A stretch of 64,000 bases of DNA from Gonatopus flavifemur (GCA_018340375.1 JAFFJZ010000001.1:41036001-41100000), one strand, 5' to 3'. Counted from the first letter of the stretch, positions 1 to 11,815 are shown. The notes: generated by a model from the letters alone, not told the origin. Made by a program: numbers and translations.

Positions 1-594
1 ACAAATATATAGTGAAGGTAATTAAGAATTCTCAATTGCAATCACTGAAAGAACCGAATGAAGGAGGAAATAAGTCCCTAAATTTCTTCAAATGAACATT
101 TATTCTTGAAGAGTGAATTTTCTACTGGGAGAAATTCAGACAGAAAAGCTTTTAAACTTTTAGTAAGTAGATCCGATGGGGGAAGAGAGAGAAGTGGATG
201 GGCTGGAATCACGGAGGAGGGAGTAAGATAATTTTGAATTCAATTTCCATCGATAAAAGAGGTAGAAATACCAGCTGAGGGAAACTGTCTGAACCGTTGA
301 GTTCTGGAGACTTGAATATTATATAGTGATTGAGTTCATTTGAAATTCTTAAGAATGAAAATGTGTGGTACTTTTTTCATCCAAATTATGGTTAGTGATG
401 AGCAGATTTTTATGAATCTTTCACCATCTTCTTGCAACCTCAGGGGAACCTTTTATTCGATCGAAATTATCTTTATAAGAAAAATATTTGGGACAGAATT
501 CTCTCTGTCTCATACAAAGGGATTTGTTTATATCGAATCTTCACTTCAAAAATGATTCAAGAAATCTGTTCGTATTTCCCAAATCATCAGACAG
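1..594. other. No gene seen
   Basis: AT-rich sequence with only short reading frames in every phase. I see no recognisable domain, RNA gene or repeat edge in it. Confidence 0.5.
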
Positions 595-1145
595 CAAGGG
601 GAGACAAGGTTGGATCTAATGAGATCTAAATTTTGGCAAAGATCTCTACAAATCTCTTGATATCCACTGACACGGAAAAAAAGGAAATAGCTGTGGCAGT
701 GCCCTTTTTTCACCACTGTAGTTAAAATAATTGCAGCTGTAGATATTTTTCAGCTACCGCAGTGAGATATCATAGCTGTGACTGCACGGGTTTTGTGGTT
801 GATATTTGAATAGCCAAATAATTCAGCTGTTGAATTTTCGCTGCAGCGGCTACATTCATACATTCCTTGCTACTATCGCTAAGTGAGTAACTGTGACAGC
901 CAAAAACTAGCTCCCGAAACTCATTTTTAGCTATCCAAATAATAGCTAATTATTTTTTTCCATTAGGTTTACAGATTTCAGTTCTGAAAGAGATCTCCGT
1001 AGATCTTTTGTGAATTGTTCCCAACATTGGGATTTCCAAATCTAAGTATGGTAGATATCAAAAGATTTGTAGAGATTCTTCGCCAAAATTTAGATTTCAA
1101 GAGATATACATAGATCTCATTAGATCTAATCTTTTTTTCTCGGGC
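595..1145. mobile_element. Decayed palindromic foldback element, CACGG-type
   Basis: Both arms carry the same inverted sequence: GATCTAATGAGATCTAAATT near 612 is answered by its complement near 1107-1131, and AGATCTCTACAAATCTCTTG near 641 by its complement near 1060. The outer ends (CAAGGGGAGACAA at 595 and TTTTTCTCGGGC ending 1145) align with the CACGGAGAAAAA terminus of intact family members, with several substitutions. No coding capacity. A second element is inserted at 671-964. Edges are approximate because the ends are decayed and no clear target duplication remains. Confidence 0.55.
671..964. mobile_element. Nested foldback element, CACGGAAAAAAA ends
   Basis: It starts CACGGAAAAAAAGG and ends TTTTTTTCCATT, an inverted match with two substitutions. 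The interior is an imperfect palindrome built of AGCTGTGGCAGYR / CTGCAGCGGC-like words, as in the members at 5656 and 19310 (gctgtggcagc, tatccaaat, agctaattattt). It sits inside the palindrome at 595-1145. Confidence 0.55.
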
Positions 1146-2002
1146 GGTGGAGAAATCGAATTACATCGTTTCAAGATTGTTTTCGTGTAAATGCAAATTA
1201 TTCAATGGAAGTTCGAATCGACGAATAAATCTTTTGTTCGCAATAATCATTTGGTTTAGAAAGCATACTTTAATTTTCCCAGATGGAACAATTTTGTGTT
1301 TTTGCAGTTCCTTTAAGCAGTTCGTTGAAACAAATTTGAGAGTAAATATAACAGTGAAACAGAGGGAATGGAGCGAAGAGAAAAACTGCATCATTTAACA
1401 AACGTGAAATTTTGATAAATTCGAGAAAATTCAACTGAATATTGTTACCATTTTCCATGAAAGTACCACAATTGAAATACAGATATTCGTGGAATGCATT
1501 GAATTTGCCAAAGTGGTGAAAAATAATATCGTAACCGTTACTTTCAATTTCATCAATTTCCTGTTCCGAAGGAAACTCACAAACTCTCTCAGGCGAATAA
1601 TGTTTTGAATACTTCAAAATCAAACGTCGCCATACATTTCTGTCGCAATACCGCATTGAACATGATTTCACATTTCGATAAATCAATTCTCATTTCTCGA
1701 TTAAAATCCATGAAAATCGCGTTACGTTGGAAAATTTTGACACGAGGTATTGAACTGGACAATGTATCCTCGCACGTACATGGAAAGGGGAAGAAAAAAA
1801 GGGAACAAAAGTGCGAGGGACATGAAAAGAATGAGAAAACCTTTCTTCGCAACCGAGTAGAACACATTTTTATTTCATATGAAGAAAATCGTTGAGAAAG
1901 CGGAGCACGAACGAGGAGACCTTAAGTAAATTGACCGAACCTAATGACGACGGATAATCCTCTCCTCCTTCGACAAGCTTTTTTCTCACGTAAAAGAGAG
2001 AA

Positions 2003-2036
<34 letters not shown>

Positions 2037-3161
2037 CTAGACGGTTGCATGTATATTTCATACTTTTTTTCTTACCCTTGTTCGTGCTAATTCGTGGATG
2101 TTGGGATTTGAATGCGTTTACGGCCATGGCCGAACGAACAATTCCGCGATCACGGTCGTTGAAGCATTATAATTGGATTCGATTGTCTCGGGAGTTGGAA
2201 TATGCAAATGAATCTCATACCGCTCACCAATATCTCTCCTCTCGTACGTCCTATTGCCATCTAGAAACTCTACACCAGTATGGAATGGAAATTAAGAATG
2301 AATGGAGGTGCGAAGGGAGGAGAGAGAGTGAGAGGAAGGGAGGGAGAGTGATAGAAGTGAAAATCAATTCCTCGTCGCTCCTAAACTTATCTCAACGATG
2401 AGAGGATTAAGATTTATGAATCCGAGAGATTATGAATCTCGAGGACTAATTTTATCGATAAATTTCCAATATCAAGTGTGAATGACAAGTACCGAGAGAT
2501 ATACGACTATCCAATTTCGAATTGAAAATTAGAACCCGATATTTGTATTTCCTGCATGATTCTGCGTCGACCACGAATTATATCTTTGTGAGAAGATAAT
2601 GATGACGAGGGCCTATATTGATATATTAGGATTCCGTCCATCATTTGATTACCTTTGCCGTTCCGAACTCAATTGGCCAATGATGTATGGACGCCAAGTT
2701 AAGGGTCAATGGATGATCGATTCCCACATTCATGCTGCTCATGAAAGCGCTTCCTTTACCATTCCAACGATATATGGAGGAAGGACAGTATTATATTCAT
2801 TGTCTATTGTGCGTTGTTACGAGATATTCCAATTTTCGATTATGAAATGTACGTTCATGATGCACAAATACACATGTAACCGCTCGCCATCAATTTCAAA
2901 AGGATTCGATCGAATGATTCGTGATTAAAGGATTTTAATGTTAATTCCCATCAATATATATATTCGAATGAAGGAAATTTAGATGAAGATATACCGAATA
3001 AAATAAATCATAATCAAATTCAATCTGACTCTCAACGATCACTTATGATTCTGGATTAATTTTTAATTTTTTAGTGAAGATATATGATCAGATATTTTTT
3101 TGCTTCGACAGATTTATGTTTTTGTTGCATTCATATAATTTTGACAAGCAAAACGAGATCA
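1146..3161. other. No gene seen; one AT microsatellite
   Basis: Two kilobases without a recognisable coding domain. Open frames up to about 138 codons occur on both strands, overlap one another and resemble no family I know, so I treat them as chance. The only clear structure is the AT microsatellite near 2005. Confidence 0.45.
2005..2033. repeat. (AT)n microsatellite
   Basis: Uninterrupted alternating AT for about 28 bases. Simple repeat. Confidence 0.95.
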
Positions 3162-3163
3162 TA

Positions 3164-4462
3164 CGAGGGTGGATTGATAAGTTTCCGGCCTGACCAAGAG
3201 ATAGCGCCACTAGGCCCACCTTGAGGTGGCGTTCTATAGTACCATCCTTAGATAGCTTGTAGCTATAGTTTCAGTCCGATCGCCATGTTAGTTTAGTTTT
3301 GAGAGCACGCTGACCAAGACGCCTCTGTGTTTTTCGTAAAAATGGAAAAGCTGGAAAATCGTGCTGTCATCAAATACTTTTATTTGAAGGGGTTAACGCC
3401 GAAGGAAATTGAAGAAGAGATGGACTCAACACTGGGGACATCCTCCCCATCATATTCAACCGTTAAGCAGTGCGTTTCCGAGTTTAAAAAGGGTCGTGTG
3501 AGCACCTCTGATGAGCCTCGCTCAGGACGCCCCATTGAGGTCACAACTCCAGATATGATCGAAAAAATCCATCAAATAGTGCTGAAAGATCGCAGATTAA
3601 AAGTTCGTGAGATAGCTGAGACCTGTAAGATGTCATATGAACGTGTACAAAATATTTTGCACCAACATTTGTATATGGAAAAGCTCTGTGCAAGATGGGT
3701 GCCGCGTTTGCTAACAGTCGACCAAAAATTGATTCGAAAGAACATTTCTACCGCCAATTTGGCGTTGTATAAGCGTAATCCAAGCGAATTTTTGCGTCGA
3801 TTCGTAACCGTTGACGAAACTTGGGTCCACCACTACACTCCTGAAACCAAAGAACAGTCTAAACAGTGGATTGGACCAGGGGAACCAACTCCAAAGAAGG
3901 CAAAAACAATTTTTTCGGCGAACAAGGTTATGGCTACTGTTTTTTGGGATGCAAGAGGTATTATATACATTGATTACCTTGAAAAGGGTAAAACTATCAC
4001 TGGTCAATACTACGCAGACTTATTGCAACGTTTGAGCCACGAAGTGAAAATTAAACGACCTCATCTGGCGAAGAAAAAAATCTTGTTTCATCACGATAAC
4101 GCACCAGCGCACACGTCAATCGTTGCGATGGCTAAAATCAACAATCTGAAGTTTGAATTAATGCCGCACCCTCCCTACTCTCCAGACCTAGCCCTGAGTG
4201 ACTATTATCTGTTTCCTAACCTCAAAAAATGGCTTGGCGGTAAGAGATTTGCGGACAATGAAGAAGTAATCGAAGCTGTAAATGGGTATTAATATTTTGA
4301 GGAGCTTGACGAATCAGTCTATAGAGATGGCATTACTAGACTAGAACACCGCTATGAGAAATGTATCAGCCTTGGAGGAGATTATGTTGAGAAATAAAAA
4401 AAAAAAATTCTTAAAAACGTTGTTTTTCTTGGTCAGGCCGGAAACTTATCAATCCACCCTCG
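3164..4462 (+). mobile_element. mariner element, irritans-type, nearly intact
   Basis: The element is 1299 bp. Its terminal inverted repeats begin CGAGGGTGGATTGATAAGTT and are identical for 36 bases at both ends. The target site TA is duplicated (3162-3163 and 4463-4464). One transposase reading frame fills the interior. Identical ends and an almost unbroken frame indicate a young insertion compared with the three other mariners in the window. Confidence 0.95.
3342..4397 (+). pseudogene. mariner transposase (DD34D), one internal stop near the C-terminus
   Basis: This encodes the DDE transposase that would bind the element's inverted repeats and cut and paste it at TA sites. I start at the ATG at 3342 (MEKLENRAVI); a longer open frame from 3327 lacks an ATG. 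N-terminal helix-turn-helix domains are followed by the WVPRLL linker, then the catalytic triad: D158 in VTVDETW, D252 in HHDNAPAH and D287 in SPDLALSDY, with exactly 34 residues between the last two. WVPRLL and the ETKEQSKQW block are typical of irritans-type mariners. The only lesion I see is a TAA at 4290-4292, in TAT-TAA-TAT, where an extra six bases appear to be present. The same frame then continues for 34 codons of expected mariner C-terminus (YFEELDES... GDYVEK) to TAA at 4395. Total length fits a normal 345-350-residue mariner. The usual SPDLAPSDY is SPDLALSDY here. Confidence 0.9.
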
Positions 4463-4802
4463 TATCATATTTCCCACTGAGCTTACATCTTGAAAGGTAT
4501 ACACGGTTCAACTTTAAATCCGTAAACTTCAAAATTACACCTGTAACACTGTACACGCTAGAAGGCAAATGCAATGCACTCGTCTTTAGTATGCATTCAG
4601 GAATATTTACTTACCTTCCAGTGCTACTGGATATACAAATAAACTCAAACATTTCAGAGAGATTTATGTTTGCGAATAAATGAGAGAAAAATCATTCTGT
4701 ATGGCTTTATATCATTCACAGACATCAATTTCCGCCATACTCTGCGTGTTATCTTTGATTGGAATTATCGTTCTAGCTGGGAAAAAGAACACGATGAAAA
4801 GA

Positions 4803-5246
4803 TGAAGCTGAAACTTGTGATGGTGAGTTAGCGGCGAATTGATGTAACTTTTGATTAAACGTGATGCGAATGTCGTTCATAACGAAAATTGATTGTGTGG
4901 CTTCCAATTATATGATTTAACTAAACTGTAAAAAATTTATATGGGAAACTTCACATAAATGTTCGGAAGTAATTAACACATACATGAGTTAGGAATTTTC
5001 CGTATTTTATCGGAAATTTACTGCAAAATGAGAGTAAGGATCCCATAAAGTTTGGAATTTTCAGTTAAATTTATGGGAAATTTCATATATACATGTATCG
5101 GAGATTGATTTCCCATCCCATGGCCGGAATTTTCCGAATGCTGCGTATAGGAAAATTCCGATTATTTTTTATAGTGTATACTTGAAGATTTGATAAAACA
5201 ATTCTATTAAAAAGTGCATTAATTCACCGCTGCTAGCTACAGCTCC
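4803..5246. repeat. Repeat family A copy (GAAGCTGAAAC... ends), MITE-interrupted
   Basis: It starts GAAGCTGAAACTTG and contains GATGTAACTTTTGATTAAAC; the far end reads GCTAGCTACAGCTCC, an inverted version of the start. The same words recur at 19795, 38415 and 58609. A 253-bp MITE (4924-5176) splits it. Non-coding; superfamily unknown. Edges are approximate. Confidence 0.5.
4924..5176. mobile_element. MITE, CACTG-type, in repeat A
   Basis: Left end AACTGTAAAAAATTTAT, right end (reverse) CACTATAAAAAATAAT, with TA on both sides (4922-4923 and 5177-5178). The interior is rich in GGAAATTT/GGAATTTTCC palindromes. No coding capacity. Confidence 0.7.
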
Positions 5247-5655
5247 ACGATAGAAAGGAAGTTTTGAAATCATATTCATTTCATGACTGAATCTAAGGAA
5301 CAGCCTTAAGTAATCATTATTGATATATTGAAAAGACCTGAATTTTGAATCGGTTTTAAAAGCTGCAACAAAGCTACAGATTTTGTTACAACAGTGAAGT
5401 ATTCCGCTGAACAAGCAGAAGCTTGTCGTTATTGCAAAAATTTTGTTCTGCCAGCAAGCGTTTGTTCATCCAATAACTCGGTATTCTATATGTATAGATT
5501 ATTTGAGGAATAGCTGATACAGCAAAACTTTTGCTATACTCCCGAAGTATTTTGTGAATATCAGATCTTTTTTTGGTAGTTTTCTCCTCTTCGTTGAGTG
5601 ATGATCAATTGGTTCACTGTTCTTTTTCTTGTCTTCCAAAAACTACACATTGAAA
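5247..5655. other. No gene seen
   Basis: AT-rich spacer between two elements. I see no domain or repeat edge. Confidence 0.5.
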
Positions 5656-5984
5656 CACGGAGAAGAGGGAAATTTGTCGAAGTAGCAAATTTTCCGCTGT
5701 GGCGGTGAACTATTGGTTATCACAGCGATTTTGTTAGCTACGACAGCAATTTTTTAGCTGTGGCAGCAACAAATGTTTGCTCCTCCAACAGATTTCGGTA
5801 TTATATATAAAATAACCAATAAATTTTGCTGGAGAAGTCAACAATTGCTGCTGTCCCAGTTAAATAGTCGCTGTCATAGCGAACAAGATCGCTGTGGTAG
5901 CAAATAGATTGTTGGCACAGTAAAAATGTTGCCATTCCAGCGAAATCATATTCCGCTGGCAGAGTGAAATTTTTTTTCTCCGTG
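5656..5984. mobile_element. Foldback MITE, CACGGAGAA ends
   Basis: The element is 329 bp and starts CACGGAGAAGAGGGAAATTTG and ends TTTTTTTTCTCCGTG. AA flanks both sides (5654-5655 and 5985-5986), so a 2-bp target duplication is likely, though the A-rich site could hide a third base. The interior is a chain of GCTGTGGCAGCAA-like words in both orientations. Non-coding. Confidence 0.8.
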
Positions 5985-8270
5985 AAATGACTCGATATTT
6001 TCCTATAATTGAATAATGGAGAATGAATTGTAAGCCCACGTGGCATTTGTAAAAATGCCACGAGAGATAAATGAATTTCTCTCGCAAAGTGGTCTGCAGG
6101 TGATCTGCATGGATACAAGTATTACTTCTTCAATTTCTTGTTATTATTCCAAATCCCGAATGGTAATATTTTTCAGATAAGATATACAAATTTGTAAGCT
6201 TTCACACCTCTGCAAATCTACCGAGGATCTTCTTTCGATGTACAAACATATGAATCACAATATACAAGAAAATGTTGGTAATTTATCAATTCAAACAACT
6301 CTATTAATCAAATGTTCTTTTGCGTCAGGGGCCGTCGAGTAAAGGAGAATAGATTTGAACACAGCACCGAAATGAAAAAATATTTACGTACTGTATTGTA
6401 CGATATTCTTCTATCAGTCTTTATATTAATTCAACAGTTCACGATGTCGTCAAATTGACAATATTTCGATTATTCTACTCTTCCTTCGTACATTCCGTTC
6501 CTACCGTTCTCTATATTCGAATGCAATAAAACTTTACAAAACAAAGTGGAATCTCGTTCAATGTACGGTAGTACGAATCTAAAACTTTTGACAGAAGTTT
6601 TATGTGGCAATTAATTGAACAGTGGTAGTTAAGTCAAACCAGACGTATGTAAGCATTCGAGAACACTAAATCTATTGATCGAAATATATTATCGGAATTT
6701 AAATGAGAAAACTGAAAACCCAATACTAGGACGAGACTCCCCCTTCCTGTTTTCTCACACCACCGGCTTGCTTTTCTTCAGCGATCGAAAACACGGTTTT
6801 ACGTCGCAATCGCATCTTCTCTTAACCACTTGTGGCGACTGAATGCCAGCTGCAGTTTCGTAGGGGAAGAGTATATGGATAGAAGTAACTCATGCAGAGA
6901 ACACAGTACAGCACCGAGTGGATTTAATTCACTTAACTCGAACCGCTGCAGTAGCGCAGGGGGTTGAAACTCGTTACAGGGCCCAGTGTAATTGCGTAAG
7001 CCAGCACTTTCCCGTAGTACCTGTCCATTAAAAGCTCTTGAGGCGTAGAAAGGGAAACCAGTGGAAGACTCCCAAGATAATAACACAAACGATACGATCC
7101 GCCAAACCAAAGAGAGAATTGAAAAATAAATTGAATTACTTCAATTCTTATCTTTTTCTTCTACCCGTTGATTCCACTAAGAGTTCAAATTCTAATTATG
7201 TTTTCCTTTGACATATATTTTTGTGTGTTACAAATCTTTGAACTTTTAATATTCCATGGTTTCTCGGAAAAACCTCGGATCGCTGAGGGAATCAGGTTTA
7301 ATTCAATTATTATTAATTTTGGGACTTGAGGAGAAGTTCTCATCTAGCAACCCCAAAATAAAGTGGTTTTCTCGAATGTTTTTTTTTTTTCATTGAAGTC
7401 AGTAAATAAAGAACTCGGGGGTTCCCACACTTGTTAATTGAGTCTTGAAGTACATAAGAAGATTTTTTTCAGTAAAAAATAATGCCATGGGAATTGTTGA
7501 TACGTGTTGAAACATAACCACCTAAAAAAACAGTGATCAATCGGGCGCCTCTATAGCACTTACAAAAATGATCAGAAATCAAAAATCCAAAAATTTTATG
7601 AAATACATCATATTTGTTGGAGGTTGTACCAATAAAACCAATAAAAAGTCTGAAATTCAAAAAATGACAGACACGCAAACTTTTGGTAGCGTTTTTTCAC
7701 CCTTTTACGCTCTTCAAAGTGCGAGAAAAAGAAAAACAAAGGTAAATGTGATATCCATTTAGGTTCATCCTCCAATACATTCGATGAGCTTCAAGATATA
7801 CAAAAAACAAAGAGCGATCCGTTCAGTAGTTTTTGAGATATCGTGGAACTAAACCTGGAAAACACGGTTTCGATAAAAACGGCTTTAAAGTTTCGGGATA
7901 CGAATCCTTTAATTTAGGAACATTGTTTTCATGTATTTTAAGACTTATTTAATGAGTTCCAAATAACTCGAATTCTAAATTTACTTCCTTCTCAAGAAAA
8001 AAAATTCGAGAAAATTATGTTATTTCAGAATTCGCTTGATAAGAACCTCCCCTTAAGGATAAATTGTTGTATTGGACCTCGGAATGGCTTTTATGGATAC
8101 ATCAATAGTTTCAAAAAACTGATGGTGCAAAGAAATTCAATTCATCAATCAAACTTCATTCAAAACTCCACTTGAGCTAATCAATATTTCATATGAAAAA
8201 CAGCGGCAAATATTCTTCCTAGTGCATTGCGATTTTCTTGTAATGCAATGCAATACGATGTTGAGATGAA
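5985..8270. other. No gene seen
   Basis: About 2.3 kb with only short, mutually overlapping frames (longest about 105 codons, no known domain). No SINE, MITE edge or RNA gene recognised. If this is inside a host intron, nothing in the sequence shows it. Confidence 0.45.
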
Positions 8271-8274
8271 TTAA

Positions 8275-8876
8275 CCTCCCGGCGGGCGCACTGATGTACA
8301 ATGCACACAGAAATCACTTTCTTACTGGAAATTCATTACTGAAATAAAATACAATCAGGTTGAGAGTCAGATGTATTCCTCCGTTGTTGCTCATTTCTTT
8401 GCAATCAAAGACATTCGGATTTTCCTAAAAAAGTATATTCCTGTTAGAAATGAAGAAGTATCACGAGAGAATCGAAAGCGCGGCAGATGCAAGATTTGTG
8501 ATGACACAAGTACCACACAAAAAAATATCCAGTGCCATAGATTTATATGTAAGAAACATTCTCCAACGTCCGTAACTTGTCAGAAATGTTTGGTTGTTGA
8601 AACATCAGATAGTGATGTATGGAGCATATCTGATATCACATATCTGATTGATAACATTTCATTTTGACATCCTCTGAGTCCTCATGATGCGTTTCATTTT
8701 ATAATTTGTATACTCTGTCTCTTGGATTACTGCAAATTAATTATTGTTAATAAAGTTTTATATATACTAGACAGCCTCTGTGTATCAGCATTTTACCATG
8801 AATTATTGGCTATTCTTCACATATTTGTATCAATATTGTGTTGTGTACTTTGTACACCAGCGCGCCCGCCCGAAGG
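8275..8876 (+). mobile_element. Internally deleted piggyBac-type element
   Basis: The element is 602 bp. The left edge is TTAA (8271-8274) followed by CCTCCCGGCGGGCGCACTG. The right end read backwards is CCTTCGGGCGGGCGCGCTG after TTGA (8877-8880), a one-base change from TTAA. The inverted match extends into a GATGTACAATGCACAC / GGTGTACAAAGTACAC block, giving ends of about 35 bp. TTAA target plus GC-rich ends plus the Cys-rich coding relic inside support a piggyBac derivative that lost most of its transposase. Confidence 0.8.
8371..8667 (+). pseudogene. piggyBac transposase C-terminal Cys-rich domain relic
   Basis: An open frame of 98 codons. Residues about 37-80 read KRGRCKICDD... KNIQCHRFICKKH... 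VTCQKCL. This is the paired-cysteine zinc-binding pattern (CxxC, CxxxxCxxH, CxxC) found at the extreme C-terminus of many piggyBac transposases, where it helps bind the element ends. The DDD catalytic core is absent. The first 30 residues (MYSSVVAHFF...) have no clear counterpart, and the start is simply the first ATG. The stop at 8665-8667 comes 22 codons after the last cysteine. An AATAAAG lies about 80 bases downstream. It lies between the TTAA-type ends, so it is the 3' part of the transposase left after internal deletion. Whether it is ever translated is unknown. Confidence 0.65.
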
Positions 8877-8880
8877 TTGA

Positions 8881-9885
8881 CACTTTGGTGAATATTCCAA
8901 GTGTCGGTAAACGAAAATCATAAAAAAAAAGAATGAAGAACTGCTGAAGCCTGTTCGTCAATTTAGAATTTATTTTTCTCATAACATATCGTTTTAAAAA
9001 TTCATTTAACGAATCATGATTGAACGACATCGTATAAAAATTGACTGATCGGTTGATTGCAAGGAATAGATTTCTGAAAAAAAAAACTACAATTTCTATT
9101 CTGAATTTTGAACGCTTTCATTATAACATGAAATTTATTCATGAATACACATGCAATATGTAGATATGTTATTCCAGGTCAGTTCTTCCATACATCAGAG
9201 AATGCAAACTGTTTTGATATCAGCAATGAAAAGTAGAGAATAGGTTTCAAAGTGATGGAGAGTAAGTTTTCATATTGGTGTGAATGTATACTTCGAATAT
9301 TAGAATGTCCCTGTTGAGCCTTGTTGATTGTCCTTGTCGGGTCTTTGAGATAATATTGTATGAATCAAATTACCAAGCAACGTGATGTTTGATATAAAAT
9401 CCACAAACATGCTGTTGTGGGTTTTGCTTTGTTGTGAATTTCTCAAAAACCCACTTTGAACATCGCAGAATGTAGGAAAAGTTAATATATGTGAAATATA
9501 TGAAACATGAATTCTACTCACATCCATGGGAATTCGAACAATGAATGAATATGGTACTTCTCATAGTACTCACCTGAAACAGGAGAAACATTATCATCAG
9601 TTTAGTCAAGCGATTATCTGATATGATATCTCAAATCAGATTGAATTTATTCACATGTTCAGTCACGCCATGATGACGCGTGTTACTTTGAAACATTCTC
9701 ATTGTAAAATTCACATACTCTTTCGATGAGTACTTACTATATTACCCTAATAAAAAGCTGAAGCAGCAGAACGTTTCACTCAGATAGCAAACTATTTCTC
9801 AAACCACTAAACAATTTCAGCGAAAGGTAGGTACAAAGATTTGATTTTGCTGAACGTAAATTTGTACTTTCGCTTCAATTCGAAC
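8881..9885. other. No gene seen
   Basis: AT-rich spacer of about 1 kb between the piggyBac relic and the left inverted element. Only short frames; no repeat edges recognised. Confidence 0.5.
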
Positions 9886-9887
9886 TA

Positions 9888-10990
9888 CACTGTAAAAAAA
9901 AACTGGAAATTTACTGTGCAACTGGACTGGAAATTTCCAGTGCTAGTACTGGAATATGGATATTCCAGTACATGTACAGAGATTTTGTTGTTACGTTACT
10001 GAAAATTTACCAAGCATAACTGAAAATTCAGTCATTGTACTGGAATTTTCAAGTTTGAGATGATGTACTGAAATTTTGCCATGATTTCGCGAAAATTTTA
10101 CCGGCTCGTACTACAATTTTATAGTTCTTGTGCACCAAAAAAAAATATTCCCTCAAAAAGGACTTGAGAAAAAATTTGGAATTTAGAAAAAAAAACCTAA
10201 TTGTTGGTATACTGGAATTATACAGGTTTTTAACTGCAATTCTCAGGTTTTGTGATGGAATTTTCCAGTTACTATGCAATTGAATTATACAGGTTTTGAA
10301 CTGCAATTTTCAGGTCGTGTGATGGAATTTTCCAGTTGCTATGCAACGGAATTTAATCACTGTTGCACTGAAATTTTCCACTTCTATTGGACTTCGTCAT
10401 TTCTGGCAGGAAAAATTTCAAGTCTTTATATTAAAAATTTCCTGATTGAGATTTTGAATAATAATTGTAATTGTAGCCAATGAAATTGATATATGAGGTT
10501 TTTCCAAGACTTATCCTCTTGTGTTCTAGATATGAAGCATATGTAGTAACCCAAGCTGGCCTTCCAACATGTCGCGCTATAGCTCATCGGTTAGGTCTTA
10601 GGTTTCAGTTGGTAGGCAGGTAGAAAAGTGTGGGTTCAAATCCTGTTAGGTAGACATGAGTTTCTGTCCATCCAAATGAACGATCAAAAGTTTCTCAATC
10701 ATCTTGGAACACAAGGACCCTGCAAAATCACTTTGCGTGAGCAATTCTTTTTCAATTTTCATGGATATTTTCAGCATTAATTTTCCAGTACATGTCCTGG
10801 AAAAGTCCAGCTCGTGTACTGAAAAATTCCAGTACCGAGGCTCAGAAAATTTCCAGTTTTGATGCGGGAATTCCATAACGTTTGCACTGAATTTTTGCAG
10901 TACAAATGTGCTGAAATTTTCCGGTACATGTACAGGTTAATGACTTCCAGTACATGTACTGGAATTTTCCGGTGAAATTTTTTTACAGTG
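9888..10990 (+). mobile_element. 1103-bp CACTG-type element, left copy of an inverted pair
   Basis: It starts CACTGTAAAAAAAAACTGG and ends TTTTTTTACAGTG, with TA duplicated on both sides (9886-9887 and 10991-10992). The outer 270 bp at either end are stacked imperfect palindromes of CTGGAAATTTCCAGTACATG type. The centre is less repetitive and holds a tRNA-like segment. Open frames inside it are short and shaped by the repeats; I do not believe any is a gene. An almost identical copy lies in the opposite orientation at 12057-13159. At least four substitutions and no length change separate the two in the parts I compared. Confidence 0.85.
10580..10643 (+). other. tRNA-like pol III A and B boxes inside the element
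   Basis: TAGCTCATCGG (10580-10590) matches an A box and GGTTCAAATCC (10633-10643) a B box. The starts are 53 bases apart, as in long-variable-arm tRNAs. Flanking bases do not fold into a convincing acceptor stem, so this is a tRNA-derived segment and not a tRNA gene. The mirror copy is at 12404-12467 on the other strand. Confidence 0.55.
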
Positions 10991-11309
10991 TATTTTCACA
11001 AAGAAAAAAATTCATTATGATACCAAAATCTGATTTCGCTGTCTTCTGACTTTTTGTTGAGATGCCCCTGTTGGAGATTTCTGATTGAACGTCCAATCAG
11101 ATGTAATTCAAGCGGAAGTTATTCACGTAACTGGAAAATTTGTTGAAATTTCAGTTACGAAAATATATATAGTATTGATGTATGATATAATATAGCAAAA
11201 ATTTAAAATTCAGCTGCATGTAAATGAATTCTCATTTCAATCACCAAGAATTCGAAATTTCATTCACAAATGTACATGAAAAATATATTAAATTCAAAGA
11301 CATTTTTAA

Positions 11310-11502
11310 CACAGAAAAAGCATACTCCAAACGCGAGGGAGCCCTCCACGCTTCTAACGCGCTTAAAACATGGCAACATGCTTAAAAGTCATGGGACTCA
11401 TAGTCCAAAAGCATGGGCTCATGCGTTCAACACACATTATAACAAATGCGTTGAAAGTGTGAAGTGCTCCTTTGTGTTTAGAGCATGCTTTTCCTCTCGG
11501 TG
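11310..11502. mobile_element. MITE, CACAGAAAAAGCAT ends
   Basis: The left end CACAGAAAAAGCATACTCC is answered by the right end AGCATGCTTTTCCTCTCGGTG in reverse. The flanks are AA and CA, so any duplication is imperfect. It lies in the spacer between the two 1103-bp inverted copies. Confidence 0.5.
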
Positions 11503-11815
11503 CAGGGTAGCGACACTTGAAATATTCACTGTGGTAATTTAATTGGTCGTCACAGAGAATTTTCAGTGATAACAACGGGTAGATTCAATTATTCAGTCAA
11601 ATTTATTCATCATCCTATACACGATACTCAAAATTTACCTATCACTTGCAGATAATTCGCAGCTGCAGCTAATTCCGTACACGGAAAAAAATATTTTTCA
11701 ATCTCCAAAAAGGAAAGTATGGTGAAAAACAACTAATGGATTTGATATTTTTGAATTTTGAATTGTTTATTGAGAAGAATTTATAGTTGAAGATGAAAGT
11801 ACTGAGATACATATA

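Noticed and set aside
1270..1686. 138-codon frame on the minus strand
   Set aside because: No recognisable domain, overlaps other frames of similar length, and no promoter or splice context seen.
2599..2928. 109-codon frame
   Set aside because: No known motif; composition like translated non-coding DNA.
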